Shown one piece after another: positions 1 to 11,220 of a DNA stretch of 64,000 nucleotides (position 1 is the first letter of the stretch; the number at the start of each line of letters is the position of its first letter). This DNA is from Chlamydiota bacterium (GTDB lineage: Bacteria > Chlamydiota > Chlamydiia > Chlamydiales > Parachlamydiaceae). Below the pieces are notes generated by a model. It did not search any database and was not told the DNA's origin. It saw nothing but the letters and a program-made list of their open reading frames with translations. The DNA lies in NCBI GenBank assembly GCA_013285965.1, contig JABDGQ010000006.1, positions 1 through 64,000 of the forward strand, written 5' to 3'. The position numbers were made by a program, and so were the translations under genes.

Positions 1-84
1 TGAGAAACGTATGGAAAAATTTTTTATGGTGTGCTAGCCTAAATTTTTTGGTTTCTTTATCCCATTTAAATAATTTTTAAGCAA

Positions 85-1203
85 ATGTCTGCCTCCAAAA
101 GTCGAGATAATCCAGATTCTTCATCTGATAGTCAGAGTTGTCCGTGGTATCTTTCCACTTATTTTCAGTATGGGGTCGCTTGCTTATTAATTTTATGTAT
201 AATTTTTGTGTTTTATCAAGTTGCATTTCTATTAAGTCCTATAGCTAATTTTATTTCAGTACTTTTAACACCAATATTAATTGCCTGCCTTTTTTATTAC
301 TTATTGCGGCCATGCATTTATCTCCTTGAAAAATGGCGTATACCACGAGTCTTCAGCATTATCTGTATTTATATTGCCATTGCCTGGGTGATTGTTTTAT
401 TTTTTGCCTACCTTGTTCCCGTAATTGCCCAACAGCTCTCTGCTTTAGCAGACATATCGGTGGAAACATTTGAAAAGATAAAAACTACACTTACCTCAAT
501 TTTGTTTAGCCTATTTAACATTAATTTAGATCAGGAAATTCAACAACGCTTTATAGGTTTTATTCAACAAATCACCACACTAATTAGCCATAATATGGTT
601 GACATAGTAAGTTTTATCACACGTTTAGCTACTATCTTAGTAGTGATTCCCTTTATTTTATTTTATTTATTAAAGGATGATAGAGATTTTGCTAAAAAGT
701 TTTCTTATTATTTTTCTGAGGAAGTAGGTATTGAGGTAAACAAAATATTGTATAATATCGACGATACCATTTCCAATTATGTCAATGGTATGATGCTGGT
801 GGCCTTTAGCATTGGTGGTATGCTTCTTGTTGGCTATTTAATTATTGGCCTTGATTATGCCTTGATTTTAGCTTTGCTTGCGATGGTTTTTACAACGATT
901 CCATTTTTAGGTGCTTTTTTAGCAATTACACCTGCTATTTTAGTGGCTTTTACGCAAAGTCCTTGGATGGTCTTAAAAGTAATTATAACTTTCTTAATCA
1001 TTCAACAAACAGAATCTAATATCATTTCACCGCAAATTATTGGGCAGCGCTTAAATATTCATCCTTTAACGCTTATTTTACTTTTAGTGGCGGCAGGGTC
1101 GTTATATGGTATTGTAGGATTGATTTTGGCTACCCCTGTTTACGCTATAACCAAAGTATTAGTAGAAAATTTCTATAAAATCTATTTGATACGTAGGAAA
1201 TAA
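85..1203 (+). CDS. AI-2E family transporter / PerM-like permease
   Basis: 372 aa polytopic membrane protein; C-terminal 'NIISPQIIGQRLNIHPLTLILLLVAAGSLYGIVGLILATPVYA' is typical of the AI-2E/PerM family. Confidence 0.85.
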   Translation: MSASKSRDNPDSSSDSQSCPWYLSTYFQYGVACLLILCIIFVFYQVAFLLSPIANFISVLLTPILIACLFYYLLRPCIYLLEKWRIPRVFSIICIYIAIAWVIVLFFAYLVPVIAQQLSALADISVETFEKIKTTLTSILFSLFNINLDQEIQQRFIGFIQQITTLISHNMVDIVSFITRLATILVVIPFILFYLLKDDRDFAKKFSYYFSEEVGIEVNKILYNIDDTISNYVNGMMLVAFSIGGMLLVGYLIIGLDYALILALLAMVFTTIPFLGAFLAITPAILVAFTQSPWMVLKVIITFLIIQQTESNIISPQIIGQRLNIHPLTLILLLVAAGSLYGIVGLILATPVYAITKVLVENFYKIYLIRRK

Positions 1204-1205
1204 GT

Positions 1206-3323
1206 TTATTCAATGTGATGAAAACCATCGGCATAGACGGGGCCATTTTGACCTATTTGTAAATGGCCATTAAAATAGCGTTTATATATTTCTAGCCCTT
1301 GTGCTGCTGTTTGTATGCAATAAAAACTATTGCTAACCCATTCAGAGCCTTTGATAGTGCCACTCTCTAAATTAGATTTAAAACGGGGTGTAATTTTTTG
1401 ACGCCAGTAATCTACAGATCCCACTAATAAAATTGGGGTGATTAAGACTGAACCAACTTTACGGCGCACCTCTTCTAAAGCATATTCAAAATCAGTGCCA
1501 ATCCCGCCGGGTAGAAAAATGGGAAAATCGAGATTGAATTCAGCCTGTCTCTCTACTAATTGATCAAGTCGATAAGTCATTTTGGCTTCAATATATGAGT
1601 TTTGTAATTGTTCGTTAACAAAGCGTTCGGCCTGTTTAGAGCTAAAGTCTACGATATTTGCGCACGATAAGATGTGCAATTCTTTAGCAATGCGATTGCC
1701 CATTTCCATTGCCCCCGGCCCCCCTCCGGTTACCAAAGAAAGTGGAATATTTTTATTTAATAGAGGATGATTAACTGTTTGGCTAATTTCTAATACCCCT
1801 TGCATTAAAGCATGCACTAACTCTTCAAAATCGCTAGCAAATAAATTGGAGCCATAAATACCAAAAATAGTCGAGTTATAAAAACGATCGACATATTTAA
1901 GTGGTACAAAAAGTCCTGAATTGCGCTCTGGTTTCTGTGCATATTGTAAAATTTGTTTACTGGACTGATCTACCCAATAAACAGGAATGGCAAATTTATC
2001 TAAATCATGCAATAAAGAGCGGTCTTCAGATGAAAAAAAATTACCATGCGAATAAGAGGGGTATAAAAAATAAATCCCCTTTAAGCAATTTTGTACCTGG
2101 TCACTAAGCAACATTCGCTTCATCAATGGCGATGGAAAGTAGCGCGAAAGTAAGACTCCTTGACTTGTGATGAAACCTTGATCTATTTTTTTTAAAAAAT
2201 AATAGCAAGGCTGTTGCTCAATATAACGCTCAATCATTAAAGCTTGCCGAGTGCTATGTAATAATCCAGGAAATGCTTGTTGATGAGTTTCGCGGGCTAC
2301 CCAATCTTTTGCAGAAAGTGCGCGCATCTGCGTCCCTTTTACAACAAAAACTGCCGCTCGGTGAGATTCAGGCTGTGGAGCAGTATCAAAGGCAGTAAAA
2401 AGAGTACTTTCATTTTCTAAATCAATTTGCAATTGATCGCGATCGGCAAAAAAAACATGTTCGTGGTAAGGTTCTAAAGTATAAAACTCTAATGGAATAT
2501 CAGAAATTTCTTGTGTGCTTTGGCCATATAATTCGTAAACATCTCCAGAAGCTGCTGTGTCAGGTTGTAAAACAGAGGCTGATGTGTGTCGATATCCATG
2601 GGGCAGCAAATCATATACTACCCGTGCAAATACTGTCCGTATATGTAGTGGTAGTGTGCGCACTAGTAATATATCATTATTATCGACGAGCCGCTTTTGG
2701 GCACCGTTCCATTCTTGGTGTAGGCGCAATAAGTTGCGCATGGGCATGTCAATAATAAGAGCTTTAGCCAGTGTAGGCAAAAAGCTATAAATTGATTGAG
2801 CGTATTTAATACAACCATTTTTGAGTGAAATAAAGGCTACTGTACGCCCATTGATTTTATCGAGAACTAGATCGTTGCTTCCTTGCAATCCTCCTAATGA
2901 TAGAAGAGGTTTGCCAAAGCGATCGGCTCGTCCAAACATTCTTGAAATATAATCAGGATCGCGGACCTTGCGCGTAGGATCGGCGGCAAAGAGTTTACCA
3001 ATAAAAGCGCCTACCCCTAATAGTTCTAACATCGCTTTGGCGATTGAGCCAAAAGCTGTTAATTTAATATTTATATTGGCGCAATGTTGCTTGGCATCAA
3101 TTTCTATGTCTGTGGCGGCACCATCTATCCCTAATTGGGCTAAGGTGCTTTTAATATTAAAAACTATAAATTCCTTAGCGATTTGAAATCCTACAAAGCT
3201 GTGGGCTATGTTTTTAATATGCACAACACCTTCCGCTGTGGAATCACCATTAAGTTTTAAGTGGGTGAGGTAGCCATCAGGGGTGATCAGATCGTAGGAT
3301 TGAAAATTTTCGTATTCATTCAT
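1206..3323 (-). CDS. LOG-family (lysine decarboxylase-like Rossmann) domain protein with long N-terminal extension
   Basis: C-terminal motifs 'TGGGPGAMEMGNRIAKE' and 'PIFLPGGIGTDFEYALEEVRRK' match the LOG nucleotide-binding fold; ~480 aa N-terminal extension not assigned. Confidence 0.7.
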   Translation of the reverse strand: MNEYENFQSYDLITPDGYLTHLKLNGDSTAEGVVHIKNIAHSFVGFQIAKEFIVFNIKSTLAQLGIDGAATDIEIDAKQHCANINIKLTAFGSIAKAMLELLGVGAFIGKLFAADPTRKVRDPDYISRMFGRADRFGKPLLSLGGLQGSNDLVLDKINGRTVAFISLKNGCIKYAQSIYSFLPTLAKALIIDMPMRNLLRLHQEWNGAQKRLVDNNDILLVRTLPLHIRTVFARVVYDLLPHGYRHTSASVLQPDTAASGDVYELYGQSTQEISDIPLEFYTLEPYHEHVFFADRDQLQIDLENESTLFTAFDTAPQPESHRAAVFVVKGTQMRALSAKDWVARETHQQAFPGLLHSTRQALMIERYIEQQPCYYFLKKIDQGFITSQGVLLSRYFPSPLMKRMLLSDQVQNCLKGIYFLYPSYSHGNFFSSEDRSLLHDLDKFAIPVYWVDQSSKQILQYAQKPERNSGLFVPLKYVDRFYNSTIFGIYGSNLFASDFEELVHALMQGVLEISQTVNHPLLNKNIPLSLVTGGGPGAMEMGNRIAKELHILSCANIVDFSSKQAERFVNEQLQNSYIEAKMTYRLDQLVERQAEFNLDFPIFLPGGIGTDFEYALEEVRRKVGSVLITPILLVGSVDYWRQKITPRFKSNLESGTIKGSEWVSNSFYCIQTAAQGLEIYKRYFNGHLQIGQNGPVYADGFHHIE

Positions 3324-3405
3324 GATAAATTAAATTTAAGTAGCATAATGGTGTAAATTATAACGCTATTCCAATATCGACTTTTTTGCAAAGCTCAGGT
3401 TATTA

Positions 3406-3569
3406 CTCACCTTACGCATAATTTAAAGAGTGCCTTCAGTGCCTATCCGCAGCCATCTATAAGGAGACACATTTTGCAAAGAACTTAGGCTATTTGCTGC
3501 AACGAGTCTCCTTATATATAGCTCTAGACTATGTCAAAAATCACTTGTTCAAATTATGCTTATGGTGAG
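3406..3569. repeat. MITE-like element, copy 1 (164 bp) with terminal inverted repeats
   Basis: Left end CTCACCTTACGCATAATTTAAAGAGTG; right end CACTTGTTCAAATTATGCTTATGGTGAG (inverted); interior near-identical to 13569-13733. Confidence 0.85.
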
Positions 3570-5398
3570 TTATTTAAATATGCTATATGCTCACTACTCA
3601 GCGCCTTTAAGGTACTTTCTTTATCAATAAATGGATTTAAAACTTTACATTCCTTCAAAAATGATAGCATATGATAGCGGCCTAGATTATGCTCTGAATC
3701 TAACCATGAGTCACAATGCTCACCAGACATATGACCAATATGCATTTTGTGTGCTCGCCCTTCTTGCGGATGGTTTTTGGCATAGCTATCTATGATTTCA
3801 TCTGTCATGCTCTTATCTATATACTCATCAGCAGTAGTCCTCAAGACCAATACATGACCATCACTTTTTTTCATGTGTTCTATAGTATTATAATCAGCAA
3901 ACACTAGACGTAAAGCGAGATTTAGAATAGGAGTTAGGGAACTTAATATGATTTGTTTTAACATGCTTTTTTGTTCAGGTTTGTAATTAAGCCATTTTTT
4001 TATATCGCTTAAAACTTCTCTCAATGCTATTTTGCGTATATCAGTGTAAGTTTGATCTAAAATAACATTGATTTTAGGATGATCAGCAGCTAATTTAGCC
4101 ACAATTCCACCACTCAAACACAAGCCTCTCACCACTATTTTTTCATCATCAACACCTTGGACTTGTTTCAAATATTGATAAACAGTTTCCATGTCTTCAT
4201 AGGTGCCACTTTCAGATGGTTTTCCAGTACTTTCTCCCATACCACGATGATTAAAGAGCATAATATTGGTTCCCTGCATCAATAATAACAAAGCCTCACG
4301 CTTATATCTTTCGTAAACACCGGCACTTCCTAAACCCAATACGACTACGCCAGATGCAGGTTTTGGCTCTATTGATGTGTAAGTACTATTAGTTTGGATT
4401 TCATTTTTAAAACTCAATCCTTCAATTTGTTTGGTAATGATCCCTTCATTGATAAGTTTATCCACCTCAAAATCAGGTAAAATAACTATATTATCACCCA
4501 TATTTACTTTTGCCCATCCTATCCCTTTTACATCGGAGTTATCAAAGTCTTTAAATATTTTTAAGGCATCAAGTTCGGCTATAAATGCATTAGCTTTTGT
4601 ATCCTTAGGGAAGATCAATCCGGAAATATTACCTGAAGTTCCTAATGTTAAATTGATAGATTTTCCCCCACAATCACGGCATTTACTTTGAAAATGACAA
4701 GCATCTAAATAAAAGCCATCTAATTTAGCTTTATCTTTTGTCTCTAGAACTAAAGGGGTGCCACTTATATTTTCTAATTGAGTGCGTGTGTTTTCAGCTG
4801 CTTTTAATCCACCTTCATATTTAGCAACAAAAACTAGTGCTTTTTTTAAGCTCGCTTCTGTTTTCTCTTTTTGTTCAATAAGAGTTTTAGAGGATGGATT
4901 TTTTTCAATTTCAGTCGCTAAAGCAGTAATTTTATCTTTTAAAGATTGAATATACTTTTCTGAAGATGCATAACGAAGCTTTTGATCCCACACAAAGAAA
5001 ATTTGTTTGTTAATAGCTACGCGAATTTTCCCAACAAAAGTATTTATGAACTTGTCTAAAATAGATAATACCTGATCTTTAAAAGTAATCTTTGCGGCAA
5101 AATAATTTGGTTTTGAATGATCTATTATTTCTTCCAGGCGTGATAAAACTAGTTGATTAATAGAAGAAGTGGATTTATTAAATTCATTTTTAAACAATTG
5201 AATCACTTTAAGTTCTTCTAACGTAGCTGTGTGAGAAAAATATCTTTCTATATCATCAAATGTTTTTTTTAAATCAGCCTTTATTGTTGGATCACTAACA
5301 TTAGATTGTTTTTCATTAGATAATATCGAGCGCAATCTATCCATCATCGGCAATAAATTAGAATTGTTGTTAATGTCACCTATCATAATATACCTCAT
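3560..5398 (-). CDS. CHLPS 43-kDa-type alpha/beta hydrolase with N-terminal extension
   Basis: Hydrolase region 'VVVLGLGSAGVYERYKREALLLLMQGTNIMLFNHRGMGESTGKPSESGTYEDMETVYQYL...VVRGLCLSGG'; resembles the Chlamydia CHLPS protein family; stop codon lies inside the repeat at 3406-3569. Confidence 0.65.
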   Translation of the reverse strand: MRYIMIGDINNNSNLLPMMDRLRSILSNEKQSNVSDPTIKADLKKTFDDIERYFSHTATLEELKVIQLFKNEFNKSTSSINQLVLSRLEEIIDHSKPNYFAAKITFKDQVLSILDKFINTFVGKIRVAINKQIFFVWDQKLRYASSEKYIQSLKDKITALATEIEKNPSSKTLIEQKEKTEASLKKALVFVAKYEGGLKAAENTRTQLENISGTPLVLETKDKAKLDGFYLDACHFQSKCRDCGGKSINLTLGTSGNISGLIFPKDTKANAFIAELDALKIFKDFDNSDVKGIGWAKVNMGDNIVILPDFEVDKLINEGIITKQIEGLSFKNEIQTNSTYTSIEPKPASGVVVLGLGSAGVYERYKREALLLLMQGTNIMLFNHRGMGESTGKPSESGTYEDMETVYQYLKQVQGVDDEKIVVRGLCLSGGIVAKLAADHPKINVILDQTYTDIRKIALREVLSDIKKWLNYKPEQKSMLKQIILSSLTPILNLALRLVFADYNTIEHMKKSDGHVLVLRTTADEYIDKSMTDEIIDSYAKNHPQEGRAHKMHIGHMSGEHCDSWLDSEHNLGRYHMLSFLKECKVLNPFIDKESTLKALSSEHIAYLNNSP

Positions 5399-5828
5399 TC
5401 ATAGATATAATATTATTTTAAAAAAAAATTTAATTAACTTCAAATTATATTAACGTGTTTTAATTAAATATTTAATGTTCAATGGCATTAACAGCATAAC
5501 TATTAATAATTTTGTTAAAGATGGGTATTTTGATAAATTACACTAGAATTCTTTCAAGGTCTTAAATAGAAATTATTGCTAATAAATGGCAAGCAGTAAG
5601 TAGCTTATATCGATCATGTTAGCCAACTCTTAAAATTTGGAACCAAATCTACTCAAAAAACATCAATTTTTCCAAGAAAAACCACTTTTTAAAGAAGTCT
5701 ATTGGGGGTAAAAATTACAGAAGAGTTGTTTTTTATTCACCTCTTGAGTTATGCTGTTTTATTTACGATATGCTGTTGTTCAAGTAATTAACAGCCAACA
5801 TTTAATTTTGTTTTAAGGAGCTTTGAGC

Positions 5829-6281
5829 ATGAAAGAGAACACTCATCCAGAATATCAGAAAATATTATTTGTCGATTCGGCATCCGGTCATCGTTTTGTA
5901 TGTGGATCGACCCTTAAACCAAATGCCACTGAAGAATTTGAAGGGACCTCCTATCCTGTTTACTATCTTTCTATTTCTTCAAGTTCGCATCCTTTTTTTA
6001 CTGGCAGTAAGCAGTTGGTTGACTCTGAAGGGCGTGTGGAAAAATTCAAAAAACGTTTTGGTACAAGAGTGGTTGTCAAAGCCGATGCTGATGCTGATGC
6101 CGATACAGGTGAAGGCGAGCAACAATCAGAACAAAAACAAGCAGCTAAAACTACTAAGCCTGCCAAGTCAGACAAAGCGGCACCTGCCAAATCAGACAAG
6201 GCAGCACCTGCCAAGTCAGACAAAGCAGCACCTGCCAAATCAGACAAGGCAGCGCCTGCCAAAAAACCTGCTAAAAAATAA
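5829..6281 (+). CDS. rpmE2: 50S ribosomal protein L31 type B with Lys/Ala-rich repetitive C-terminal tail
   Basis: '[29 protein letters not shown]...[23 protein letters not shown]' is L31 type B; AAGGAG at 5815-5820 favours the ATG at 5829 over TTG 5823. Confidence 0.92.
   Translation: MKENTHPEYQKILFVDSASGHRFVCGSTLKPNATEEFEGTSYPVYYLSISSSSHPFFTGSKQLVDSEGRVEKFKKRFGTRVVVKADADADADTGEGEQQSEQKQAAKTTKPAKSDKAAPAKSDKAAPAKSDKAAPAKSDKAAPAKKPAKK
6160..6263 (+). repeat. 24-bp in-frame tandem repeat (APAKSDKA) in the rpmE2 3' end
   Basis: About four GCACCTGCCAARTCAGACAARGCA units; alternating AAGTCAGACAAAGC / AAATCAGACAAGGC variants give a 48-bp higher-order unit. Confidence 0.9.
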
Positions 6282-6371
6282 TTAAAGTAATAAGCTGAGT
6301 AAAATCGTAAATAATTTTGCTTAGCTTATTTCTACTAGGCTCATTTTTTAATTTAAAATTGAAATTTTTTG

Positions 6372-7448
6372 ATGGAAAAAAAAATCGCAAAACTTCTGCA
6401 TCGTTTAGCAGAACTGGAAGAGGTTTTGGGGCAACCTCATATTTATGAGGATCAAAAAAGATATCGTAATCTGACACAAGAACACGCTCATTTATCGCGT
6501 TTGCAATCCGTCTATAATCAGCAGAAAACTCTGCAGTCTCAATTATCCGATAATCAAGAAATGTTAAAACAGGAAAGCGATCCAGAGTTTAATGCAGTTT
6601 TGCGTGAAGATATTTTAATTTTGGAAAGTCGTTTGCAAGCGCTGCAAGGGGAGTTAGATAACTTATTAGTGCCACCAGATCCTAACGATCATCGTCCTAC
6701 CATTCTTGAGATACGGGCAGGTACTGGTGGTGATGAGGCAGCGTTATTTGTTGGTGATTGTGTAAGAATGTACAAATTGTACGCAGATAAACACTCCTGG
6801 AATTACGAGCTGCTCTCCTGTACACCTAGTGAAATTGGTGGATTTAAAGACTATGTAATGGTTTTTTCAGGGGCTAATGTCCATCGTTATTTACAATATG
6901 AAAGTGGCACCCATCGCGTACAACGTGTACCTAAAACAGAAACGCAAGGACGTATACATACCTCGGCTATAACAATAGCAGTCTTATTGGAGCCAGAAGA
7001 AAATGAGGCTATTGAGATTGATGAGCGCGAATTACGTATTGATACCTACCGTTCATCAGGCGCTGGTGGACAGCATGTTAATACTACTGATAGTGCTGTT
7101 CGTATTACGCACATGCCTTCAGGTATCGTCGTTTATTGTCAGGAAGAGCGTAGCCAACATAAAAATAAAGACAAAGCTTTACGCTTATTACAAGCAAAAT
7201 TATCAGATTTTAGAGAACAAAAACTGCGCGAAGAGATTGCTAGCACGCGTGCCCTACAAGTAGGTTCAGGCGATCGATCCGAACGAATTCGTACATATAA
7301 TTTTCCGCAAAATCGATTAACGGATCACCGCATCAATCTTACCAAATATAATCTAGACCAGATTATGAATGGAGATTTAGAAGAGGTCACTTTGGCATTA
7401 GTCGCTCATTTTCATCATCAAAAATTAAATGCAGCTGAAACAACATAA
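6372..7448 (+). CDS. prfA: Peptide chain release factor 1
   Basis: GGQ motif '[22 protein letters not shown]'; ATG at 6372 preferred over TTG 6369; synteny with prmC. Confidence 0.95.
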   Translation: MEKKIAKLLHRLAELEEVLGQPHIYEDQKRYRNLTQEHAHLSRLQSVYNQQKTLQSQLSDNQEMLKQESDPEFNAVLREDILILESRLQALQGELDNLLVPPDPNDHRPTILEIRAGTGGDEAALFVGDCVRMYKLYADKHSWNYELLSCTPSEIGGFKDYVMVFSGANVHRYLQYESGTHRVQRVPKTETQGRIHTSAITIAVLLEPEENEAIEIDERELRIDTYRSSGAGGQHVNTTDSAVRITHMPSGIVVYCQEERSQHKNKDKALRLLQAKLSDFREQKLREEIASTRALQVGSGDRSERIRTYNFPQNRLTDHRINLTKYNLDQIMNGDLEEVTLALVAHFHHQKLNAAETT

Positions 7449-7467
7449 TCAGATTTAACGACCTTAC

Positions 7468-8313
7468 ATGACTAAGCTGCGTGAAATTTTTTCTATAGTT
7501 TTAAATCATTTTACGGGCCATTTAGAGCAACCACAACGTCAAGCCGAAGAATTGTTTTGTGATTTATTAAAAAAATCTCGAGCGCAGCTATACGAACACT
7601 TTGAGCAAGAATTGAACATGCAACAGTATGAACAGAGCTTGCATTGGATGGAGCGGCGTTTAAATGGCGAACCATTAGCTTATATTTGCGGTCAGGTTAA
7701 TTTTTATGGGTGCTCGTTAAAGGTCAATGGTTGTGTTCTGATTCCAAGACAAGAGACTGAAATACTTGTAGATGAAATTGTGCAGCAATTAACTGGTGAA
7801 GATCTCGATAATAAAATGTTGTGGGATCTATGTTGTGGCTCTGGCTGCATTGGTATTGCGCTTAAAAAAAAATTTCCTTCATTGAAAGTTATTATGAGTG
7901 ATTATTCGCCTGATGCATTATTGATAGCACGCCAAAATGCATACTTAAATCAGGTGGACGTTAGCTGTTTGGAAGGTGATTTACTTTCAGTATTAGCTGG
8001 CGAAAAAGTAAATATGATTGTGTGCAATCCCCCCTACATTTCTACTGAAGAATTTACAAGTTGTGAAAAAGATGTGCGCTGTTACGAGCCAAGAGAGGCT
8101 TTAATAGGCGGTAAAACTGGCTTAGAATTTTATAGACGTCTTGCAGGGGATTTGCCAAATTTTCTGCTACCACACGGGCGTGTTTGGTTGGAAATAGGTC
8201 ATAAGCAGGGTGTTGATATGATGTCAATTTTTGAAAATCCATGCTGGAAATACAAACGATTACAGAAAGATTGGGCAGGGCATGATCGATTTTTTTTTCT
8301 TGAAAATGAATGA
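7468..8313 (+). CDS. prmC: Release factor glutamine methyltransferase
   Basis: 'LIPRQETEILVDEI', 'DLCCGSGCIGIAL', catalytic 'NPPY' motif. Confidence 0.95.
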   Translation: MTKLREIFSIVLNHFTGHLEQPQRQAEELFCDLLKKSRAQLYEHFEQELNMQQYEQSLHWMERRLNGEPLAYICGQVNFYGCSLKVNGCVLIPRQETEILVDEIVQQLTGEDLDNKMLWDLCCGSGCIGIALKKKFPSLKVIMSDYSPDALLIARQNAYLNQVDVSCLEGDLLSVLAGEKVNMIVCNPPYISTEEFTSCEKDVRCYEPREALIGGKTGLEFYRRLAGDLPNFLLPHGRVWLEIGHKQGVDMMSIFENPCWKYKRLQKDWAGHDRFFFLENE

Positions 8314-8405
8314 TTTTTCAATTACGCTATCTTTATTTGTGTATAATATTTAAAACACCTTTTTTGTTGGATTTGTGCAAAAAAAGGTAAAAAGGCCATT
8401 AATTC

Positions 8406-9731
8406 ATGTTTGATGAACTGACTACAAAATTGCAGGGGCTTTTTTCTAAACTTTCTGGTAAAGGTCGTTTGACGGAAAGCAATATAGCCGAAGCGGTGGA
8501 TGAAGTGCGTTTAGCGCTATTAGAAGCTGATGTCAATTATGGTATTACTAAAAAATTAATGCAAAACATTAAAAGTAAGGCTCTTGGCACGCAAGTTTTA
8601 CAGTCGGTGAGCGCTGGGCAGCAATTTATTAAAATTGTGCATGATGAATTAGTGGCATTAATGGGGAGCAATGAAGAGAGTTTACAATTAGAGCATAAGC
8701 CAGCAGTAATTTTATTATGTGGTTTGCAAGGCTCCGGTAAAACGACACAATGTGCCAAATTAGCCAAATGGATAAAAAAACATCACTCTAAACGCCCTTT
8801 ATTAGCAGCCTGTGATCTACAAAGGCCAGCCGCCATTGAACAATTGGAAATTTTAGGAAAGCAAATTGATGTGCCAGTTTTTACTCTTGCAGGTGAGCAC
8901 AATCCAGTAAAAGTTGCACAGCAAGCTTTGGCGCGTGCAAAACATGAGAATTATGATGTTTTAATTGTCGACACCGCTGGTCGTTTACATATCGATGATG
9001 AACTGATGGCACAGCTAGAAAAAATAAAACAGATATTAACGCCTCAGGAAATTTTATTTGTTGCCAATGCCACCACTGGCCAAGATGCGGTAAATGTTGC
9101 AAGTGCCTTTAATCAACGTATGGCCATTACTGGCACCATCTTAACTATGTTGGATGGTAACACACGTGGTGGTGCCGCCATTTCGATTCGCGAAGTGACT
9201 GGTAAGCCTTTAAAATTCGAAGGTGTGGGCGAACGATTAGACGATCTGCAAATATTTAATCCCAATTCTATGGCTGATCGAATTTTAGGTATGGGTGATG
9301 CGATTAATTTGGTAAAAAAAGCTAAAGAGCATTTTGATGAAGCGGAAGCTAAGAAGCTTGAAGAAAAAATGCGCAAAGCCACTTTTACTTACAGTGATTA
9401 TCTTAATCAAATGCAGACGATTAAGAAAATGGGGCCCATTAAGAATATTTTGGGTATGTTGCCGGGTATTTCAAAAATGCCCATGATGGACTTCGATGAA
9501 AAAGAGTTTTTTAAAGTAGAGGCAATTATTTTATCGATGACCCCAGAAGAGCGTGCAGAAAAAGATGAGTTATCAAATCCTAGGCGTAAACGAATTGCGA
9601 CTGGTAGCGGTACCACACTTGATGACGTTAACAAATTAGTAAAGTTATTTAAACAAGCTAAACAGCTATTTAAAAATATGCCGAATATGAAACAATTAGA
9701 GAAAATGATGGGAGGATCGCTATGGCGTTAA
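8406..9731 (+). CDS. ffh: Signal recognition particle protein Ffh
   Basis: '[20 protein letters not shown]', '[13 protein letters not shown]', M-domain C-terminus. Confidence 0.96.
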   Translation: MFDELTTKLQGLFSKLSGKGRLTESNIAEAVDEVRLALLEADVNYGITKKLMQNIKSKALGTQVLQSVSAGQQFIKIVHDELVALMGSNEESLQLEHKPAVILLCGLQGSGKTTQCAKLAKWIKKHHSKRPLLAACDLQRPAAIEQLEILGKQIDVPVFTLAGEHNPVKVAQQALARAKHENYDVLIVDTAGRLHIDDELMAQLEKIKQILTPQEILFVANATTGQDAVNVASAFNQRMAITGTILTMLDGNTRGGAAISIREVTGKPLKFEGVGERLDDLQIFNPNSMADRILGMGDAINLVKKAKEHFDEAEAKKLEEKMRKATFTYSDYLNQMQTIKKMGPIKNILGMLPGISKMPMMDFDEKEFFKVEAIILSMTPEERAEKDELSNPRRKRIATGSGTTLDDVNKLVKLFKQAKQLFKNMPNMKQLEKMMGGSLWR

Positions 9732-10048
9732 AAATTAGGCTGCGACAACAGGGTCGCAAAAATCGGACTTCGTATCGATTGGTAGTGGCCGATGCGCGTT
9801 CACCACGCGATGGTAAATATGTTGAGATGTTGGGTTGGTATAATCCAGTTGAAGCAACAGCAGAAAAATCATTGCATATTAAAGCTGAAAGAGTTCAACA
9901 CTGGTTAAGTGTAGGTGCTCAAATGACAGATAATGCAAGAGCTTTGGTTTGCAAATGTACACCACATCTTACACAAGCACAAACTGCCCAAAAATTAGAT
10001 AACCGTGCCAAAAAAAACAATAAAAAACGTGCTGATAAGTCAGAGTGA
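9722..10048 (+). CDS. rpsP: 30S ribosomal protein S16
   Basis: '[42 protein letters not shown]'. Confidence 0.95.
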   Translation: MALKIRLRQQGRKNRTSYRLVVADARSPRDGKYVEMLGWYNPVEATAEKSLHIKAERVQHWLSVGAQMTDNARALVCKCTPHLTQAQTAQKLDNRAKKNNKKRADKSE

Positions 10049-10749
10049 GTGAGTGTAAAGTTTCGCAAAAGACTATACATATTGATATCCTTTCACTTTT
10101 TCCAAACTATTTTCACGGTCCTTTTGATGAAAGCATTGTTGGGCGAGCTAAGCGAAAAGGGATAGTCGATATCAAGTTGCACAATATTCGCGATTTTACC
10201 AAAGCTGCGGATGGAAGAGTAGATGATCGTCCATATGGCGGGGGACCTGGCATGGTAATGCAGCCTCAACCAGTTGAGGATGCTATCATGCATGTGCACA
10301 GGCCTGATGCTTGGGTGATTTATTTGACTCCACAAGGAGAGCGTTTAACAGCGTCTTTATGTCGTAGTTTAGCGCAAAAACAGCATTTGATTTTACTTTG
10401 TGGTCATTATGAAGGAATAGATCAGCGAGTGTTAGATCGTCATGTGCAGCAGGAGATTAGCATTGGTGATTATGTACTCACTAATGGTGGCTTAGCAGCA
10501 ATAGTATTAGTAGATGCTGTATTGCGCTTTGTACCTAATGTATTGGGGCATGAGCTGTCAGCTGCGGAAGATTCATTTGAACAACATTGTTTTGATTGTC
10601 CGCAATACACGCGGCCTGAAAATTTTAAAGGCGCACATGTGCCAGCAGTTTTATTAAGTGGAGATCATCAAAAAATTGCAGCATGGCGTAAACAAGAAGC
10701 ATTAAAAAAAACAGCAAAGGTTAGACCAGACCTTTGTAATATATTATAA
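10045..10749 (+). CDS. trmD: tRNA (guanine-N1)-methyltransferase
   Basis: '[26 protein letters not shown]', '[22 protein letters not shown]', '[13 protein letters not shown]'; GTG start overlapping the rpsP stop. Confidence 0.95.
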   Translation: MSECKVSQKTIHIDILSLFPNYFHGPFDESIVGRAKRKGIVDIKLHNIRDFTKAADGRVDDRPYGGGPGMVMQPQPVEDAIMHVHRPDAWVIYLTPQGERLTASLCRSLAQKQHLILLCGHYEGIDQRVLDRHVQQEISIGDYVLTNGGLAAIVLVDAVLRFVPNVLGHELSAAEDSFEQHCFDCPQYTRPENFKGAHVPAVLLSGDHQKIAAWRKQEALKKTAKVRPDLCNIL

Positions 10750-10778
10750 AAGGTTACACCCCTGAGGAGTGATTCGTT

Positions 10779-11210
10779 ATGAAGCGATCGGCACTTATTG
10801 ATAAGCTAGAAAGCGATCAATTAAAAAAAGATATTCCACCTTTTCAAGTGGGTGATACAGTACGCGTTCATATGCGTATTATTGAGGGCGATAAAGAGCG
10901 TGTGCAGATGTTTACCGGTACTGTTATTGCTCGTAAAGGAAGTGGTTTGTCAGAAACATTCTCAATGCATCGCGTGGCGTATGGTGAGGGGATGGAGCGG
11001 GTGTTTATGTTGCACAGTCCACGTATTGCCAAGATCGAAGTTACCAAAGAAGGGCATGTACGTCGTAGTAAACTTTATTATTTACGTGGAACCTCTGGTA
11101 AAGCTTCTAAAGTAAAAGGTCGTTTCATGAATCGATCTTCTACTAATACAAGCGAAGCTCAAAAAAATACAGTCCAAGAGAGCGTAACTAACGCTTCAAG
11201 TGCAGAATAA
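10779..11210 (+). CDS. rplS: 50S ribosomal protein L19
   Basis: '[55 protein letters not shown]'. Confidence 0.95.
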   Translation: MKRSALIDKLESDQLKKDIPPFQVGDTVRVHMRIIEGDKERVQMFTGTVIARKGSGLSETFSMHRVAYGEGMERVFMLHSPRIAKIEVTKEGHVRRSKLYYLRGTSGKASKVKGRFMNRSSTNTSEAQKNTVQESVTNASSAE

Positions 11211-11220
11211 ATAAATTTCT

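Noticed and set aside
5963-6262. 99-aa minus-strand repetitive ORF (AGAALSDL repeats)
   Set aside because: Antisense artefact of the rpmE2 tandem repeats.
5869-6285. 138-aa + strand alternative-frame ORF over rpmE2
   Set aside because: Out-of-frame reading of the L31 gene; repeat period is a multiple of 3 so all frames stay open.
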